64,000 bases of DNA from Primulina eburnea. Lineage: Eukaryota; Streptophyta; Magnoliopsida; Lamiales; Gesneriaceae. Numbering within the stretch: position 1 is the first letter of the stretch; the number at the start of each line of letters is the position of its first letter. The notes under the pieces are model-generated. The model made no database searches. It saw only the letters and a list, made by a program, of their open reading frames with translations, and was not told where the DNA came from. The translations under genes and the position numbers were made by a program. The DNA lies in the NCBI RefSeq assembly GCF_022965805.1, contig NC_133117.1:13478183-13542182 (forward strand). The letters are read 5' to 3'. Of the stretch, positions 34,475 through 47,374 are shown piece by piece.

Positions 34475-34521
34475 CTGTTGTTATGCACACATACAGACAT
34501 AACAACAGCCGGAAACTCCGG
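34475..34521 (-). other. Paired hairpin module in 3' LTR of D (11-bp second stem)
   Basis: CTGTTGTTATG (34475-34485) pairs perfectly with CATAACAACAG (34498-34508). The adjacent stem CCGGA-AAC-TCCGG is at 34509-34521. Against A, both arms have changed (GTC/GAC to GTT/AAC) so pairing is kept. Same at 41244-41290. Confidence 0.65.
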
Positions 34522-35703
34522 TGAGAACAAATCCCAGTATAAAACATGTATACATGCATAAGCATAATAAAATCATAAAGCACAATCTCATGCATGTAAC
34601 ATAAATCATAGGTTCCATAGTCTATGAAACCAATCTATATAAGCATGCAATACAAATCAAATCATGTCTTGACTCAACTCGACTCTACTCTAGGGATCCC
34701 GGGGTGAATAAGACGTCACTGTCTGTTACCTACCCTCCCAATCGGGGTAACTGTACGTCTTACTCCTAGACTTCGGTCGTGTCTGTATCGAATGTCTACG
34801 ATCGGAGGAAGTCTGCTCCTATGCGTCGATACACCGAACGTCTAGTTTTGACAAATCTGTCAATGACTCTCCTATCTCAATGCTTGAATATAAATCTATA
34901 GACAAAGCATGATTAAATCAAGAGATTTGAATATAAATCTATAAACAAATCCAAATCATATCAAAGATATAAACAATAACAAATCTAGTATGTGATTTTG
35001 TTGGGAAACTCCAATCAAATCTGATTCGAGTCGTATCTTCCCCACAATCACATGAATTATACCTTTCTTGTCGTTCGTAGAAGTCGAAGTCTCGCTATCA
35101 AAGTTGCCAATACAAATCTGAAATGGCAATGTAGAGGAGTACCATATCACAATACCACTCAAAATCGAGTCTTATACAATTCATATTCAATCTCGATATA
35201 AATCAACGGCATAACAGCGTAATCTTTCGATACCGGTAATTCAATCAATAATAATCTGTAATGATCAACTCATAATCATCACAATATATACAACATCCTC
35301 TACAAATCGATATATCCTCATACACATATGTGCTGTAATGCATAACAATCGTATACGATATCTGTTCTTCGATCTGGTTGCAATTATAATATGCTCTATA
35401 TATCAAGAACACGTAATAGGAATCATATCACAATTTCCTCAACATCTAAACTTCAAACCATACTGGAATTGAATAATACTTACATCCTTAGATAGCTCTT
35501 GATGCAAGGAATAAGAATCTTTACTTGAATCCAAGCTTGGATGAATAATTCTTACACAACTCAAGGTTTATTATAAGAAAGTTTGATGAACTCCCTAGCC
35601 TGCTCTCGGATTCCAGCTGCTGAAAAGTGGAGAATGAAGTAATAGACAACACATCATATTGCATGGCTAAGGGCAAGTGTCTTATTTTTCAAGCAACACG
35701 CAT

Positions 35704-35943
35704 GACCGCGGGTGCGGTAGCTTAAGGAGCGCGGGTGCGCTCATACTTCAGCAGCACTTTCATTTTCTGAAATTCGACGACCGCGGGTGCGGTCTTGCTT
35801 CGAATAAAATTTCCTACCCTACTGGACATCGACCGCGGGTGCGGTCTTGGTTGCACCGCGGGTGCGGTGTGGTTTCGGCCTCACCTTCAAAATTCAAAAT
35901 TATGTAACCGCGGGTGCACTCCTTCTCTAGGCGCGGGTGCGGT
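35704..35943. repeat. CCGCGGGTGCGG array, 3' LTR of D
   Basis: Seven units with core CGCGGGTGCG, often extended to ACCGCGGGTGCGGT, at irregular spacing. Same LTR position as the CGCATATGCG arrays of A and C. Confidence 0.85.
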
Positions 35944-36059
35944 CTATCTTGTACTCAAAACTCTAATTTCTTATGCCTTTTCTCCCCTCATTCCATGTCA
36001 TGCATTCTCATATCTTTGAGTATCATATTAATGAAGACTAATGAATCTCGAGCCTTACA

Positions 36060-36076
36060 TTTCTCCCCCTCTAAGA
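36060..36076 (-). promoter_or_regulatory. Polypurine tract, element D
   Basis: Minus-strand CTTAGAGGGGGAGAAA directly before TGTAAGG. Confidence 0.85.
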
Positions 36077-36159
36077 AATGATTTCGTCCTCGAAATCGCA
36101 GGCAATCTATCAAATCATACATGAAAAGTAATATAATCAAGACTGAAGAATTACTTACA

Positions 36160-39100
36160 TCATGTAAATAACTCGGGATGTTTCTGTCTCATCTCTGCTT
36201 CTGTCTCCCAAGTCGCTTCTTCGATGCCATGACGACTCCATTGGACTTTCACTAGCGGAATAGTCTTCGTCCTGAGCTTCTTTTCTTTCCGATCAAGAAT
36301 CTGTATCGGTTGCTCAACATAGCTCAAGGTCTGATCAAGCTCCGCTTCGTCAGGGTGAATGACATGGGAAATACCAGGCATATATCTACGCAGCATTGAC
36401 ACATGAAAGACGTCATGTATCTCGGATAAAGAAGGAGGAAGAGCAAGTCGATATGTTCGATCGCCAATCTTCTCAAGAATCTCGTAAGGACCGATGTATC
36501 TAGGAGACAACTTCCCACGTTTGCCAAATCTGACAACGCCTTTGAAAGGAGAAATCTTTAGAAACACTCTGTCTCCTTGCTCAAATACCACGGTCTACGT
36601 CTAACATTGGCGTATTTGGCTTGCCTATCCTGTGCCGTCTTCATTCTTTTCTGAATGATTTTTACCTTCTCAATCATCTCACGTATCATATCAAGTCCAA
36701 GTTATGGTACCTCAGATATATCATCCCAATATAGAGGAGATCTGCATTTCTTGCCATATAAAGCTTCAAACGGTGCCATCTCGATACTTGTCTGATAGCT
36801 ATTATTATAAGAGAATTCGCAAAGAGGTAGGGAATATTGCCAACTAGTGCCGAAATCTAGCACTACAGCTCTCAACATGTCCTGTAAAGTCTGGATAGTC
36901 CGCTCTGACTGTCCGTCTGTCTGAGGATGATAAGCAGTACTCAGGTGCAATGTCGTACCTAAGGCCTGCTACAAACTGTGCCAAAAGTGTGAAGTGAATC
37001 GTGGATCACAATCTGATACGATAGACTTCGGCACACCATGCAATCTGACTACCTCTCTGACATACAAATCTGCCATCTGATCATGTCGGTAGGTCATTCT
37101 GTATGGAATAAAACACGCTGATTTGGTTAATCTATCGATAATGACCCAAATCGCGTCACAGCCCCGGGAAGATCGAGGTAACTTCGTCACGAAATCCATG
37201 GAAATGTGATCCCATTTCCATTCTAGAATAGACAAACTCTGAAGTAAACCTCCGGGCTTCTTTCTCTCAGCCTTCACCTGTTGGCAGTTTAAGCACTTAG
37301 ACACAAATTCTGCGATATCTGTCTTCATCTGTTTCCACCAGAATTGTGTCTTCAGATCGTTGTACATTTTACGGCCTCCAGGATGAATGCTAAACCGACT
37401 ACAGCGCGCTTCTGACAATATCTATTTTTCAACTCTGAAACATCTGGCACTACAAGACGGTTATTCACATACAGTACAAAATCATGTACCTGATATTCGG
37501 ATATATGCCCTGATCTGACCATATCAATCGATTTCTGCACATTTGGATCAATTTTCTGTGCTTCTTTGATCCTCATAATCAAATCTGGCTCAACTTGAAT
37601 CGAAGAAAGTAGTAATGGTCTACTACCTGTATCAAATGCTAATCCAGACAAACAGCAATCTTCAATCATATTAGTCACTCCTATCGTCGATAGGGATAAA
37701 GCACAAACCTTTCGACTCAAGGCATCCGCTGCTGCATTTGACTTCCCTGGATAGTATTTGATTTCGCAATCAAAGTCTTTCAAAAAATCGAGCCATCTAC
37801 GCTGTCTCATGTTCAACTCTGACTGAGAAAATAAGTACTTCAGGCTTTTATGATCAGAGTAAATCTCAAATTTCTCGCCATAAAGATAATGACGCCAAAT
37901 CTTTAATGCAAATACGATAGCCGCCAATTCAAGATCATGAATTGGGTATCGAGTCTCGTGTGGTTTCAGCTGTCTCGAGGCGTAAGCAATCACATGACCT
38001 CGCTGCATAAGATCACACCCCAACCCTCTGTGAGATGCATCACAATACACAACGAAATCACCCGTACCTGAAGGAATCATCAAGACAGGTGCACTGGTCA
38101 GCCTCTTCTTCAATTCTAAGAAGCTAGACTCACAATCTTCAGACCACACAAATGACGTATTCTTCTGTGTCAATTGGGTAATCGGCTTCGCAATACTGGA
38201 GAAATCTTTGATGAATCTTCTATAGTACCCTGCTAGATCCATGAAACTGCGTATCTCTGGCACAGAAGTCGGTCTCGGCCAACTGATCACAGCCTCAACT
38301 TTACTCGGATCAACAGAAATACCATCTCTAGATATGATATGACCCAAGAAGACAACCTGTCTCAGCCAAAACTCACATTTGGACAGCTTAGCATTTAATC
38401 TTTCATTTCTCAGTGTTTGCAACACAATTCTTAAATGATTGGCATGCTCATTCAAATTCTTTGAATATACCAAAATATCATCAATAAAAACAATCACAAA
38501 CTCATCCAAGTACTTTTGAAAGATGCGGTTCATCAAACTCATAAACACCGCTGGAGCATTCGTTAAACCAAAAGGCATGACAACAAACTCGTAATGTCCA
38601 TACCTGGTCCGGAATGCTGTCTTCGGTATATCAACATCTCGAACTCTGAGTTGGTGATATCCCGATCGCAAATCAATCTTGGAATAAATGGAAGATCCCT
38701 GCAACTGATCAAATAAGTCGTCGATTCTAGGCAATGGATATTTGTTCTTTATCGTTGTCTTGTTCAGTTGCCTGTATTCTATGCACAATCTCATGGAACC
38801 GTATTTCTTTCGCACAAATAGCACTGGAGCGCCCCAAGGAGATACAATATCCCTTGGTTAGAAGAACTTCTAGCTGTGCTTTCAATTCTTTCAGTTCTAT
38901 CGGTGCCATCCTATACGGAGCTCTCGAAATAGGCATGGTACCTGAAATCAAATCAATGCTAAAATCTACCTCTCGAGCTGGAGGTAACCCTGGAATCTCG
39001 TCTGGAATACATCTGCAAACTCCCGTACTACTGGCAAATCTGCCAATGCCGGGCTCGATTTCTGTAGGTCTACAGAATAAACAAGGAACCCTTCTGCTCC

Positions 39101-40684
39101 TTTCTGCAAAAATCTACTCATAGTCAGAGCAGATACTAAGGGAATCCGAGATCTGGAACCCTTACCATAGAATTTCCACTCCTCTGTCATTTCATGTCTG
39201 AATATGACAATCTTGTGGAAACAATCTACGGTAGCTCTGTACTTAGTCAACATGTCAATCCCGACAATACAATCAAAATAAGATAGACCAAGTACAACAC
39301 ATTCTAAATCAATCTCGTGTCCCTCAAACTGTAGTATGCAATGTCTAACTGAAGCCACATATATAAGACCACTTCCCAACGGAGAAGAAATAGATACTAC
39401 AGTAAACATTGACTCGACAGGCAATGCATGTCTCAATGTAAAATGTTCAGAAATGAAGGTATGTGATGCACCTGTATCTATCAACACATATGCAGGATAA
39501 CCGCAAAGAAAACAGTTACCTGCAATCACGTCATCTGGCGCATCCTGTGCCTGCTCTTCGGTCAAGGCAAACACCTGAGCCTGTTGTCGGGGAGGTTGGC
39601 TCACTGTCTGGCCCCCTCTAGCTCTAGGCTGGGGCTGTGTAGGCATGGGCTGGAAGGAATGGACCGACGAAGCTTGCCTCTTGGGCTGAGTTACTGAAGC
39701 TAATGACCCTGCACTCTGAAATTTCTGGCCACCTTTTTGGGGACAAACTCTGGCGAAGTGTCCCGGCTGTATGCAATAGTTACATCTACCCATCACTCCC
39801 TGGCACTGCTCAGTGGCATGCCTACCACCACAAGAATTGCAATAAACACCACTATACTCTGAACTCTGACCCTGACCTCTCTGTCGGGATCCACTGGAGC
39901 TCGACGAACTGCTCCCTGCTCTCTTAAACTGCTTACCCTTAGCCTTCAAAAACTCTTTCTTGCCACTACTGCTTCCACTATGAAATCGAGGAGGAGGTAG
40001 TGGAAACTGTGCGGCAAGTGGTGGCGGTCTTTGACCCTGAACACTATAGGAAGCTCCTCGCTGCCTAATCAAACCAGCCTCTGCTCCCTTCTCTCGATTC
40101 AGCGCCTCAGAAAAGGTGTTGGGTCACCCCGTGTTCACCAAGGTGAAAATATCCGGATTCAAACCGTTTATGAACTGATCGACAACTGCCTCGTCATTCC
40201 CTGCTACATGTGGTGCAAATCGAAGCAAGGAAGAGAATTTGGCAACATACTCCTCTATATTCCATTGCCCCTGTCTCAAGTTGGCGAACTCTGCCCCTTA
40301 ATCTTTCCGGTATGACACTGGAAAGAAACGTTGATAAAATTCATCTTTAAAAACTTTCCAAGTAATATCAATACCACGATGTTCTAGGGCTCGTTTCGCC
40401 GTTAGCCACCAACTCTTGGCCACTTCCTGCAATTGATGCCCAATCAGCTTCACTCGACGTTCATCTGAATAGGCAAGTGATTCAAATAACATCTCTATAT
40501 CATCCAGCCAGCTTTCGCAATCCGCTGCATTCTCAGTGCCTTTCAAAGTTGGGGGTCGAAAGGACTGAAACCGCTTCAACAGAGTCTCCATCGGGGTAGT
40601 GGTTACGTCCATCTGGGTACCTGACGTACTCCCCTGTTCTGGCAATTGTCCTGCAGTTGGTTGCGGTATCCTTCTAGGCGGCAT
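36160..40684 (-). pseudogene. Gag-pol of element D (several frameshifts and stops)
   Basis: Starts MPPRRIPQPTAGQ at 40684. Gag has knuckles CNSCGGRHATEQC and CNYCIQPGHFARVC. Protease has LIDTGASH at about 39480. RT has [11 protein letters not shown] and an intact [10 protein letters not shown] at about 38480. RNase H, then integrase with [21 protein letters not shown], and a chromodomain-like ATWETEAEM end. Breaks: stop at 40298-40300 and one near 40127; frame changes near 38970, 38850, 37410 and 36600; stops at 36969-36971 and 36702-36704. The usual DRDPRF reads DCDPRF, so a residue next to the integrase aspartate has changed. Gag differs from A and C by a short insertion after MPPRRIP. Confidence 0.92.
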
Positions 40685-40926
40685 ATCTGGTTATCAAACA
40701 GGTTAGTACACAGTCTATACAAGCTGTCTCAGCCCTCCTCTGATCATATACCTCTGATCCAGAATCGGTTCTGATTTAGTCTTGACAACTATATGATGTA
40801 AATCAACTCAGATACAGTACAACACATAATAAGGAAAGCAATAAATCATGCTAGCACATCAAAAGCAAGGAAGATGACTCAATCTACCCCGCTCATTCTA
40901 TTCTATCTCAGTCTACAGAACCTACG

Positions 40927-40938
40927 GCTCTGATACCA
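40927..40938 (-). promoter_or_regulatory. Primer binding site, element D
   Basis: Minus-strand TGGTATCAGAGC, initiator-methionine tRNA type. Confidence 0.9.
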
Positions 40939-40943
40939 CCTGT

Positions 40944-42849
40944 TGTGGGGACCCGGGCTCTAACTCAATTCTGTCTGGGATTAAATGGATCTGTGAGAAA
41001 ATTTGGGTCAAATTTTCTCCTTTTAGCATTCATTCAAATGTATATAAACAAGCATAAGTTCTTTATTTATTTTTACAAACATACAACATGTCTTGTTCGG
41101 GTACAATCATACAACTAGGGTTTAATACAAATCATGAACTAAAAGTAGTACAAGTCTAGTCTGACACTACTAGTGATCTTCTGCGCCTGTAGTCACCACG
41201 CTATCTCGAACTCATCTCTGTCGTGACCCAGATCCTGCCCCACCTGTTGTTATGCACACATACAGACATAACAACAGCCGGAAACTCCGGTGAGAACAAA
41301 TCCCAGTATAAAACATGTATACATGCATAAGCATAATAAAATCATAAAGCACAATCTCATGCATGTAACATAAATCATAGGTTCCATAGTGTATGAAACC
41401 AATCTATATAAGCATGCAATACAAATCAAATCATGTCTTGACTCAACTCGACTCTACTCTAGGGATCCCGGGGTGAATAAGACGTCACTGTCTGTTACCT
41501 ACCCTCCCAATCGGGGTAACTGTACGTCTTACTCCTAGACTTTGGTCGTGTCTGTATCGAATGTCTACGATCAGAGGAAGTCTGCTCCTATGCGTCGATA
41601 CACCGAACGTCTAGTTTTGACAAATCTGTCAATGACTCTCCTATCTCAATGCTTGAATATAAATCTATAGACAAAGCATGATTAAATCAAGAGATTTGCA
41701 TATAAATCTATAAACAAATCCAAATCATATCAAAGATATAAACAATAACAAATCTAGTATGTGATTTTGTTGGGAAACTCCAATCAAATCTGATTCGAGT
41801 CGTATCTTCCCCACAATCACATGAATTATACCTTTCTTGTCGTTCGTAGAAGTCGAAGTCTCGCTATCAAAGTTGCCAATACAAATCTGAAATGGCAATG
41901 TAGAGGAGTACCATAACACAATACCACTCAAAATCGAGTCTTATACAATTCATATTCAATCTCGGTATAAATCAACGGCATAACGGCGTAATCTTTCGAT
42001 ACCGGTAATTCAATCAATAATAATCTGTAACGATCAACTCATAATCATCACAATATATACAACATCCTCTACAAATCGATATATCCTCATACACATATGT
42101 GTTGTAATGCATAACAATCGCATACGATATCTGTTCTTCGATCTAGTTGCAATTATAATATGCTCTATATCAAGAACACATACTAGGAATCATATCACAA
42201 TTTCCTCAACATCTAAACTTCAAACCATACTAGAATTGAATAATACTTACATCCTTAGATAGCTCTTGATGCAAGGAATAAGAATCTTTACTTGAATCCA
42301 AGCTTGGATGAATAATTCTTACACAACTCAAAGTTTATTATAAGAAAGTTTGATGAACTCCCTAGCCTGCTCTCGGATTCCAGCTGCTGAAAAGTGGAGA
42401 ATGAAGTAATAGACAACACATCATATTGCATGGCTAAGGGCAAGTGTCTTATTTTTCAAGCAACACGCATGACCGCGGGTGCGGTAGCTTAAGGAGTGCA
42501 GGTGCGCTCATGCTTCGGCAGCACTTTCATTTTATGAAATTCGACGACCGCGGGTGCGGTCTTGGTTGCACCGCGGGTACGGTCTTGCTTCGAATAAAAT
42601 TTCCTACCCTACTGGACATCGACCGCGGGTGCGGTCTTGGTTGCACCGCGGGTGCGGTGTGGTTTCGGCCTCACCTTCAAAATTCAAAATTATGTAACCG
42701 CGGGTGCACTCCTTCTCTAGGCGCGGGTGCGGTCTATCTTGTACTCAAAACTCTAATTTCTTATGCCTTTTCTCCCCTCATTCCATGTCATGCATTCTCA
42801 TATCTTTGAGTATCATATTAATGAAGACTAATGAATCTCGAGCCTTACA
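40944..42849 (-). repeat. 5' LTR of element D (1906 bp)
   Basis: Same termini as the 3' copy. Its decamer array (42471-42733) has eight units against seven, which explains most of the length difference. One unit reads GCAGGTGCGC, an intermediate toward the C motif. Confidence 0.95.
42471..42733. repeat. CCGCGGGTGCGG array, 5' LTR of D
   Basis: Eight units; one more CACCGCGGGT unit than the 3' LTR, with private base changes in two units. Confidence 0.85.
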
Positions 42850-44084
42850 CCAACCCATCTAGGAACCCTCTTGACCAAGCCCATCCCGTAAAAAAAGCCC
42901 TGGCCCGCTTAAAACCTTCCTGAAACTCGACAATGTTCTGCATGTGTGTGTGTGTGTGGGAGTTCCCTTGAACACAAGGACTCCTAACTAGTCTAGGACT
43001 TCTCCCAACCCTTAACCACCGAACCCACCTAACCCTAACCAAACCTGGACCACGCACAGACTCGACCCAGACCAGCCCAAACCCCTAAACCCAGCAGCAA
43101 AGCTCCTGAATTCAGAAGCACCATCCTGCGCGTACAAGCTGCCTTCATGGTGCCTCCTCACGTTTTCTGTCTTCTCTCGAGCCAGCAGCCAGCCCACCAC
43201 TCCAGCCCCTAGCACGACCCATGCCCATCATCCTAGGACCCTGGTGGACCACCTAGCCCAGCCCCAAACCGAGCCATAACCCCTAGAACTCTTGGCTACC
43301 CCAGATTCCTGCGCGTGAAGAGTCATGCAGGGACTCTTCCAGCCTGCTTAGCGCAATCCCTAGCTTCCTAGGTCTCTACTAGACCCTCTCCCCTGACCCT
43401 ACTTGAGCCCCAGCCTGCCTTGGCCAAGCCCCCAAGTCCCATGCAAAGACACCGAGTTATTGACTTGAACAACAAACACAACTCACGTTCCTTCTCGCTG
43501 CCCACGGTTCCAGCTTATTTGTATTTCTTGTCCAGCTATTTTGGGGCGTTATAGGTCCCCTAAACTTGTGTATAAACATGCTTAATCATATCCTAATTCA
43601 TGGCAGCCCCTTTAACACTAAAAAAACATGATTTCGGAACCAAAATTCAAGAGTTTAGGACATGTATCAAAGTTTTTCCCTTAAATAAGTATTTGAATTT
43701 ATTGTCTGGTTGCCAAAACGTTCGTATTTTTGTTGAAAAACCAATACCGATAAAATTTACGTCCTGGCGTATAAAATCACTTCAAAACTCTTTATTTTCA
43801 AAAATAATAAAAAGCATTGACCATATTTTAAATAATTAAAAACAATTATTTAATAAAATCATTTTTTATTATTCAGCCCTCGGTCTCCGTTCTTGATCGC
43901 AATCTCGAATAACCTTTAAAAATACGTTTTTATGTAACAATGTAGAAAGTATATTTTAAACATGCAGATATGCACAACAAAATTAGTTAATTTAATTAAA
44001 ACAATTAATTGAAATACACAAGGGATTTAATAATTGCATGCATTTGGTTCGCGTTGACCTTTAAATTTGCGGGGCGGCGTTACA

Positions 44085-44247
44085 AGTTTGTTCCTAGACA
44101 TGATCCAGTTTTACTTTTTGTTATCTAACTTACATCTTGCATAATCTGCAAATAGATATCAAACTAAATTGAAAGTAGAGTCTTTAGCATACCATAAGCC
44201 AATATTTTGTGTGCCTTTGAGATATTTTAATATACGTCTGGCATATC
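44085..44247 (-). pseudogene. Element G copia RT/RNase H bridge segment
   Basis: Minus strand reads ARRILKYLKGTQNIGLWY, the segment between RT and RNase H of Ty1/copia pol, followed by a decayed FADYARCKLDNKK. It joins 59924 on one side and 23973 on the other once E2 and F are removed. Confidence 0.85.
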
Positions 44248-47200
44248 CGTATAACCCGATAAATCAGACTACGTATAAGCCATGCATAATTGTTATTATT
44301 TAAATTAAAAATAATTTTTATATATTTATGGAGTGTTTAACTCATTTAAAACTTGTTAAGTCATGATCTTTTATTTTAAATCGCAGAGGTTTAGTTTTAT
44401 CTTTTCAGTTAAATAAGCAAGGCCGGACTGGAGTTGGAGTATTGAGATAAAATTTAATAATAAGAAAATGTTCCTAAATTTAATTTAAGTCAAAGAATAA
44501 TTTATTTTAAGGTAAAAGTATGTTTAAGGATTTATTTAATTAATTGGAGTTAAGTAGTAAATAAATTCTTTTATGTCCAATAATTAATTAAAAGCCTAAA
44601 TTAAAATGTCTACCAATTGGGATAAATTAATCTAGGCCTATTTTATTTAAGAAATTGTAACCTAACATGTTAATAATTTATTTAGCCATGCATGCAAGAA
44701 AATTACTATCTTAAATTAAATTATTAATTCACTAAATTACATAATAAGTGTTTAAAATTTTAAGGAGTTAAAATTCAAGAATTTAGCAATATTTTTACCA
44801 TACATTTGATAGCAATTTTCGGCACTCCTCCCAATCTATTCATGCATGTTTGGCAACCCTCCATTTTTGATTCTTTCGTTAACTCTTCATTGTAGAATAA
44901 TTCCTTCATTTTAAATCCCTACTAATTAATAATTAAGTAATATCCCAACCCTCATTTTTTATAAGAAAATTTCGGTCATCTCATCCCTCAAATCCCCCTC
45001 AAATCTCGTATTATCATATCGTTTCCTATCTCCCAAACAACTAGGATAGAGAGATTTTTATTTGCCATTCAAAATCCCCATTTAATTTGTAACCTTCCCC
45101 TTCACCTCCCTAGCATTTCCCTCACCCTCTCACTCAAAAATTCAGAGTAAACCTGCAGCCAAAAATCGTGAGTTACAAGAAAAACAAGAAAGAAAATAAA
45201 CTCCGTCTCAACCGCGCCGTGTTCGTCGTAGCATTTGTTTTATTCAAAACAAATTTACAGGCATGTTTATACGTTTCGTTTCTCTTCAATCAAGTCATAT
45301 ATACACTTTTAAATCATATGATGTTCAGGAAGCATGAAACCATCAAATTTGACAGCACATTGTTCCGAAAAAACTTGCACATATTTTCGGCCCTTCTTTG
45401 TGCTTCACGGGTTGGCTTGTATTTGTGATTATAGGGATTGGCTCGGTTCCAGGTGCTCAATGCTGAATCTAGGCACGTACTAGGGTGTGTCAAGATCATA
45501 TTGGTCCATTAGTTCAAGCCCCTACACGCTGGATGAAGGCTTGACAGCAACTTTCCCTTAGTTACAAGTTGAGCCTTGATTTTCTTGTTTTGGTTGTCTA
45601 AGTTGAAGGTTCGGATCATTTTTGGTCTAATGCCTGTAACCATGGTTAGGACCCTTCCTTAGTATGTCTAGGAAGTGACCAAGATTACCCTTCAAGGCTT
45701 GGTTCATGGTCCGATCGAAATTTTAAACAAACAACACAAGAGTCCCTCGGTTTCTATTTTTCTATTTTGGGTGTGTGAGTTTCAATCTTGAGGTGTTGGG
45801 TGGATTGTGTTTGGCTCCTATCCCATAGCCATGGTTCATATAACACTTCATCATGTCTAGATGGAGCCATGGTCGACCATATAACCACTGGAACGACACA
45901 AGCAGCAAGCGATCCACACCATCGTATGGTACAGAATTTGTTTGGTGTTCTCGGTTTCAAGCTTCGGTTGTCCTAGGTGTTTGCTTGAGTTGTGGTTGGC
46001 CAAATGCCCTTAGCCATGGTTCAAGACACACTTTAGGACGTTGTAAAGAGACTCTGGTCGGTGATTCAAGCCCCAATGGAATTGGTTTCGCAAACCACGC
46101 AAAGGAAAGCACGACTGCTGTCACGGCTTTGGACAGCAACTTTGCTGGGGTTCAGAGGTATCGTGCGAGTTCTTGTTTGGCTTTTAACCTATGGCCTTGG
46201 ACTGGAAAGTACCTCAATTAGTTAGGAAAGGCCATGTTTTTGGCCGTTTGTGATTTGGTTAAGTTTAGAAGTCGTACGAGAATTTATGGTGCAATGTGCC
46301 AAAGTGACTCTCGAAAGAGCGTTTTACGATTTTGGCCTCCATTCATATTTTTCGTGCATTAGAGCCCTAGGGATATATTTTCCAGTATTTTAGGTGTATT
46401 TTAATCATGGCTAAACGATGGTTCAATGTTGGTTCGGGTGGTATGAAGCAATGGTTGAATACTAAGTTTGTTGGGCGTAATTGTCTCGTTTTTGGTTCGG
46501 TTACGAAGTGTTGGTCAAGTTGAATTTATTTGCATGTTACTCATGTTAGCATTAGGTCGCAGCGAGCCTGGGAACGATCCAACTCATTCGGTAAAAACAG
46601 GGTTATAATTATATTACGTGCATAAAATATAAAATGTTTAATTTTTAGATATATGCGATATGTCTTGTGGCCACCTTATGCTTATGGGATTGCTTCACCC
46701 GGTGACTTACGACCGGTTTACGCATGGATACGGATATCCAGTCCAAGGGCTGTGATGATCTCTACCGCCCAGTATACTGTGGTTTACTCTGATCAAACGT
46801 TCATGTTATGTTATGGGCCACTTGCGTAGAAACATTATCTCTACCAAAAATTACGATATGATATGTTATGACAGAGCTCTATTGAGCAAATCTTGTACAT
46901 ATGATTTTCATATATGCACGTATTTATAATTATCCATGACACGATTTTCACCTTTCGCTTTACGATACGACATTTTTATGTTACGCGAAATTTTATGATA
47001 TATTTACTTGTTATTCACGATATATGCATGCTGAGTCTTTAGACTCACTAGACTTGATTGTTGTAGGTAATGATGAGGTCGGGATCAAGGGCGGGGACCA
47101 GTGAGTTAGCTTGGGTCGGCAGTATTAGGAAACCGAGGACCTCATGCTTCAGTTTATTTATCTTTTTATGCTCAAACCTCATTTTCGTCATGTTGAATTA

Positions 47201-47359
47201 TTTTAAGTTGTTGTTTTGAAAATAATAATTTCTTCCGTTGTTACTTTAACATTAAATCTTTTTATCAGCTTATTTTATGAATGAGACATGTTATTTATTT
47301 AAAGAGAAATTTTTTAAATAATTCCGCAAATATACAAATATGAAATACGGGCCACTATA
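44248..47359 (+). repeat. 5' LTR of element F (3112 bp)
   Basis: Starts near CGTATAACCCGATAAATCAG (TGTAGAACCCGATAATTCAG in the 3' copy) and ends GGGCCACTATA where the 3' copy has GGGCCTCTACA. It contains repeated CCATGGTT words and hairpin TGAGTC-TTTA-GACTCA at 47032-47047. Confidence 0.9.
47032..47047 (+). other. Perfect hairpin in 5' LTR of F
   Basis: TGAGTC-TTTA-GACTCA, followed by ACTTGATTGTTGTAGGTAA. The 3' LTR copy (59597-59612) has one arm change. Confidence 0.6.
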
Positions 47360-47360
47360 G

Positions 47361-47374
47361 TTGGTATCAGAGCC
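47361..47374 (+). promoter_or_regulatory. Primer binding site, element F
   Basis: TTGGTATCAGAGCC, initiator-methionine tRNA type, one base past the LTR. Confidence 0.88.

Larger units (their letters stand above)
34175..36059 (-). repeat. 3' LTR of element D (1885 bp)
   Basis: Minus-strand start TGTAAGGCTCGAG, end GGTCCCCACA. Paired hairpins at 34475-34521; decamer array 35704-35943. Confidence 0.95.
34175..42849 (-). mobile_element. Element D: full-length chromovirus, 8.7 kb, nested in E2
   Basis: LTRs 34175-36059 and 40944-42849. Perfect target duplication CCAAC (34170-34174, 42850-42854) within the GC-rich part of E2. The LTRs differ by roughly 1.6% (hand count near 30 in 1.9 kb), including one extra decamer unit. 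Same gag-pol family as C but with several frameshifts. Confidence 0.95.
23974..44084 (-). mobile_element. Solo LTR E2 (about 3.0 kb), split by elements C and D
   Basis: LTR pieces: 23974-24535, 32950-34174, 42855-44084. Minus-strand start TGTAACGCCGCCCC (right end) and end AGACGTTTCA (left end). Flanks are AGTCT (23969-23973) and AGTTT (44085-44089), a target duplication with one change. Removing the insertion restores the copia RNase H sequence of G. No internal region exists, so a full element was reduced to one LTR by LTR-LTR recombination before or after C and D arrived. Hairpin TGAGTC-TAAA-GACTCA at 24385-24400. Confidence 0.85.

Noticed and set aside
45168..45428. Small host gene or signal-peptide protein in LTR F
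   Set aside because: Present also at 57728-57910 in the other LTR with changed frame and length. Part of the LTR.
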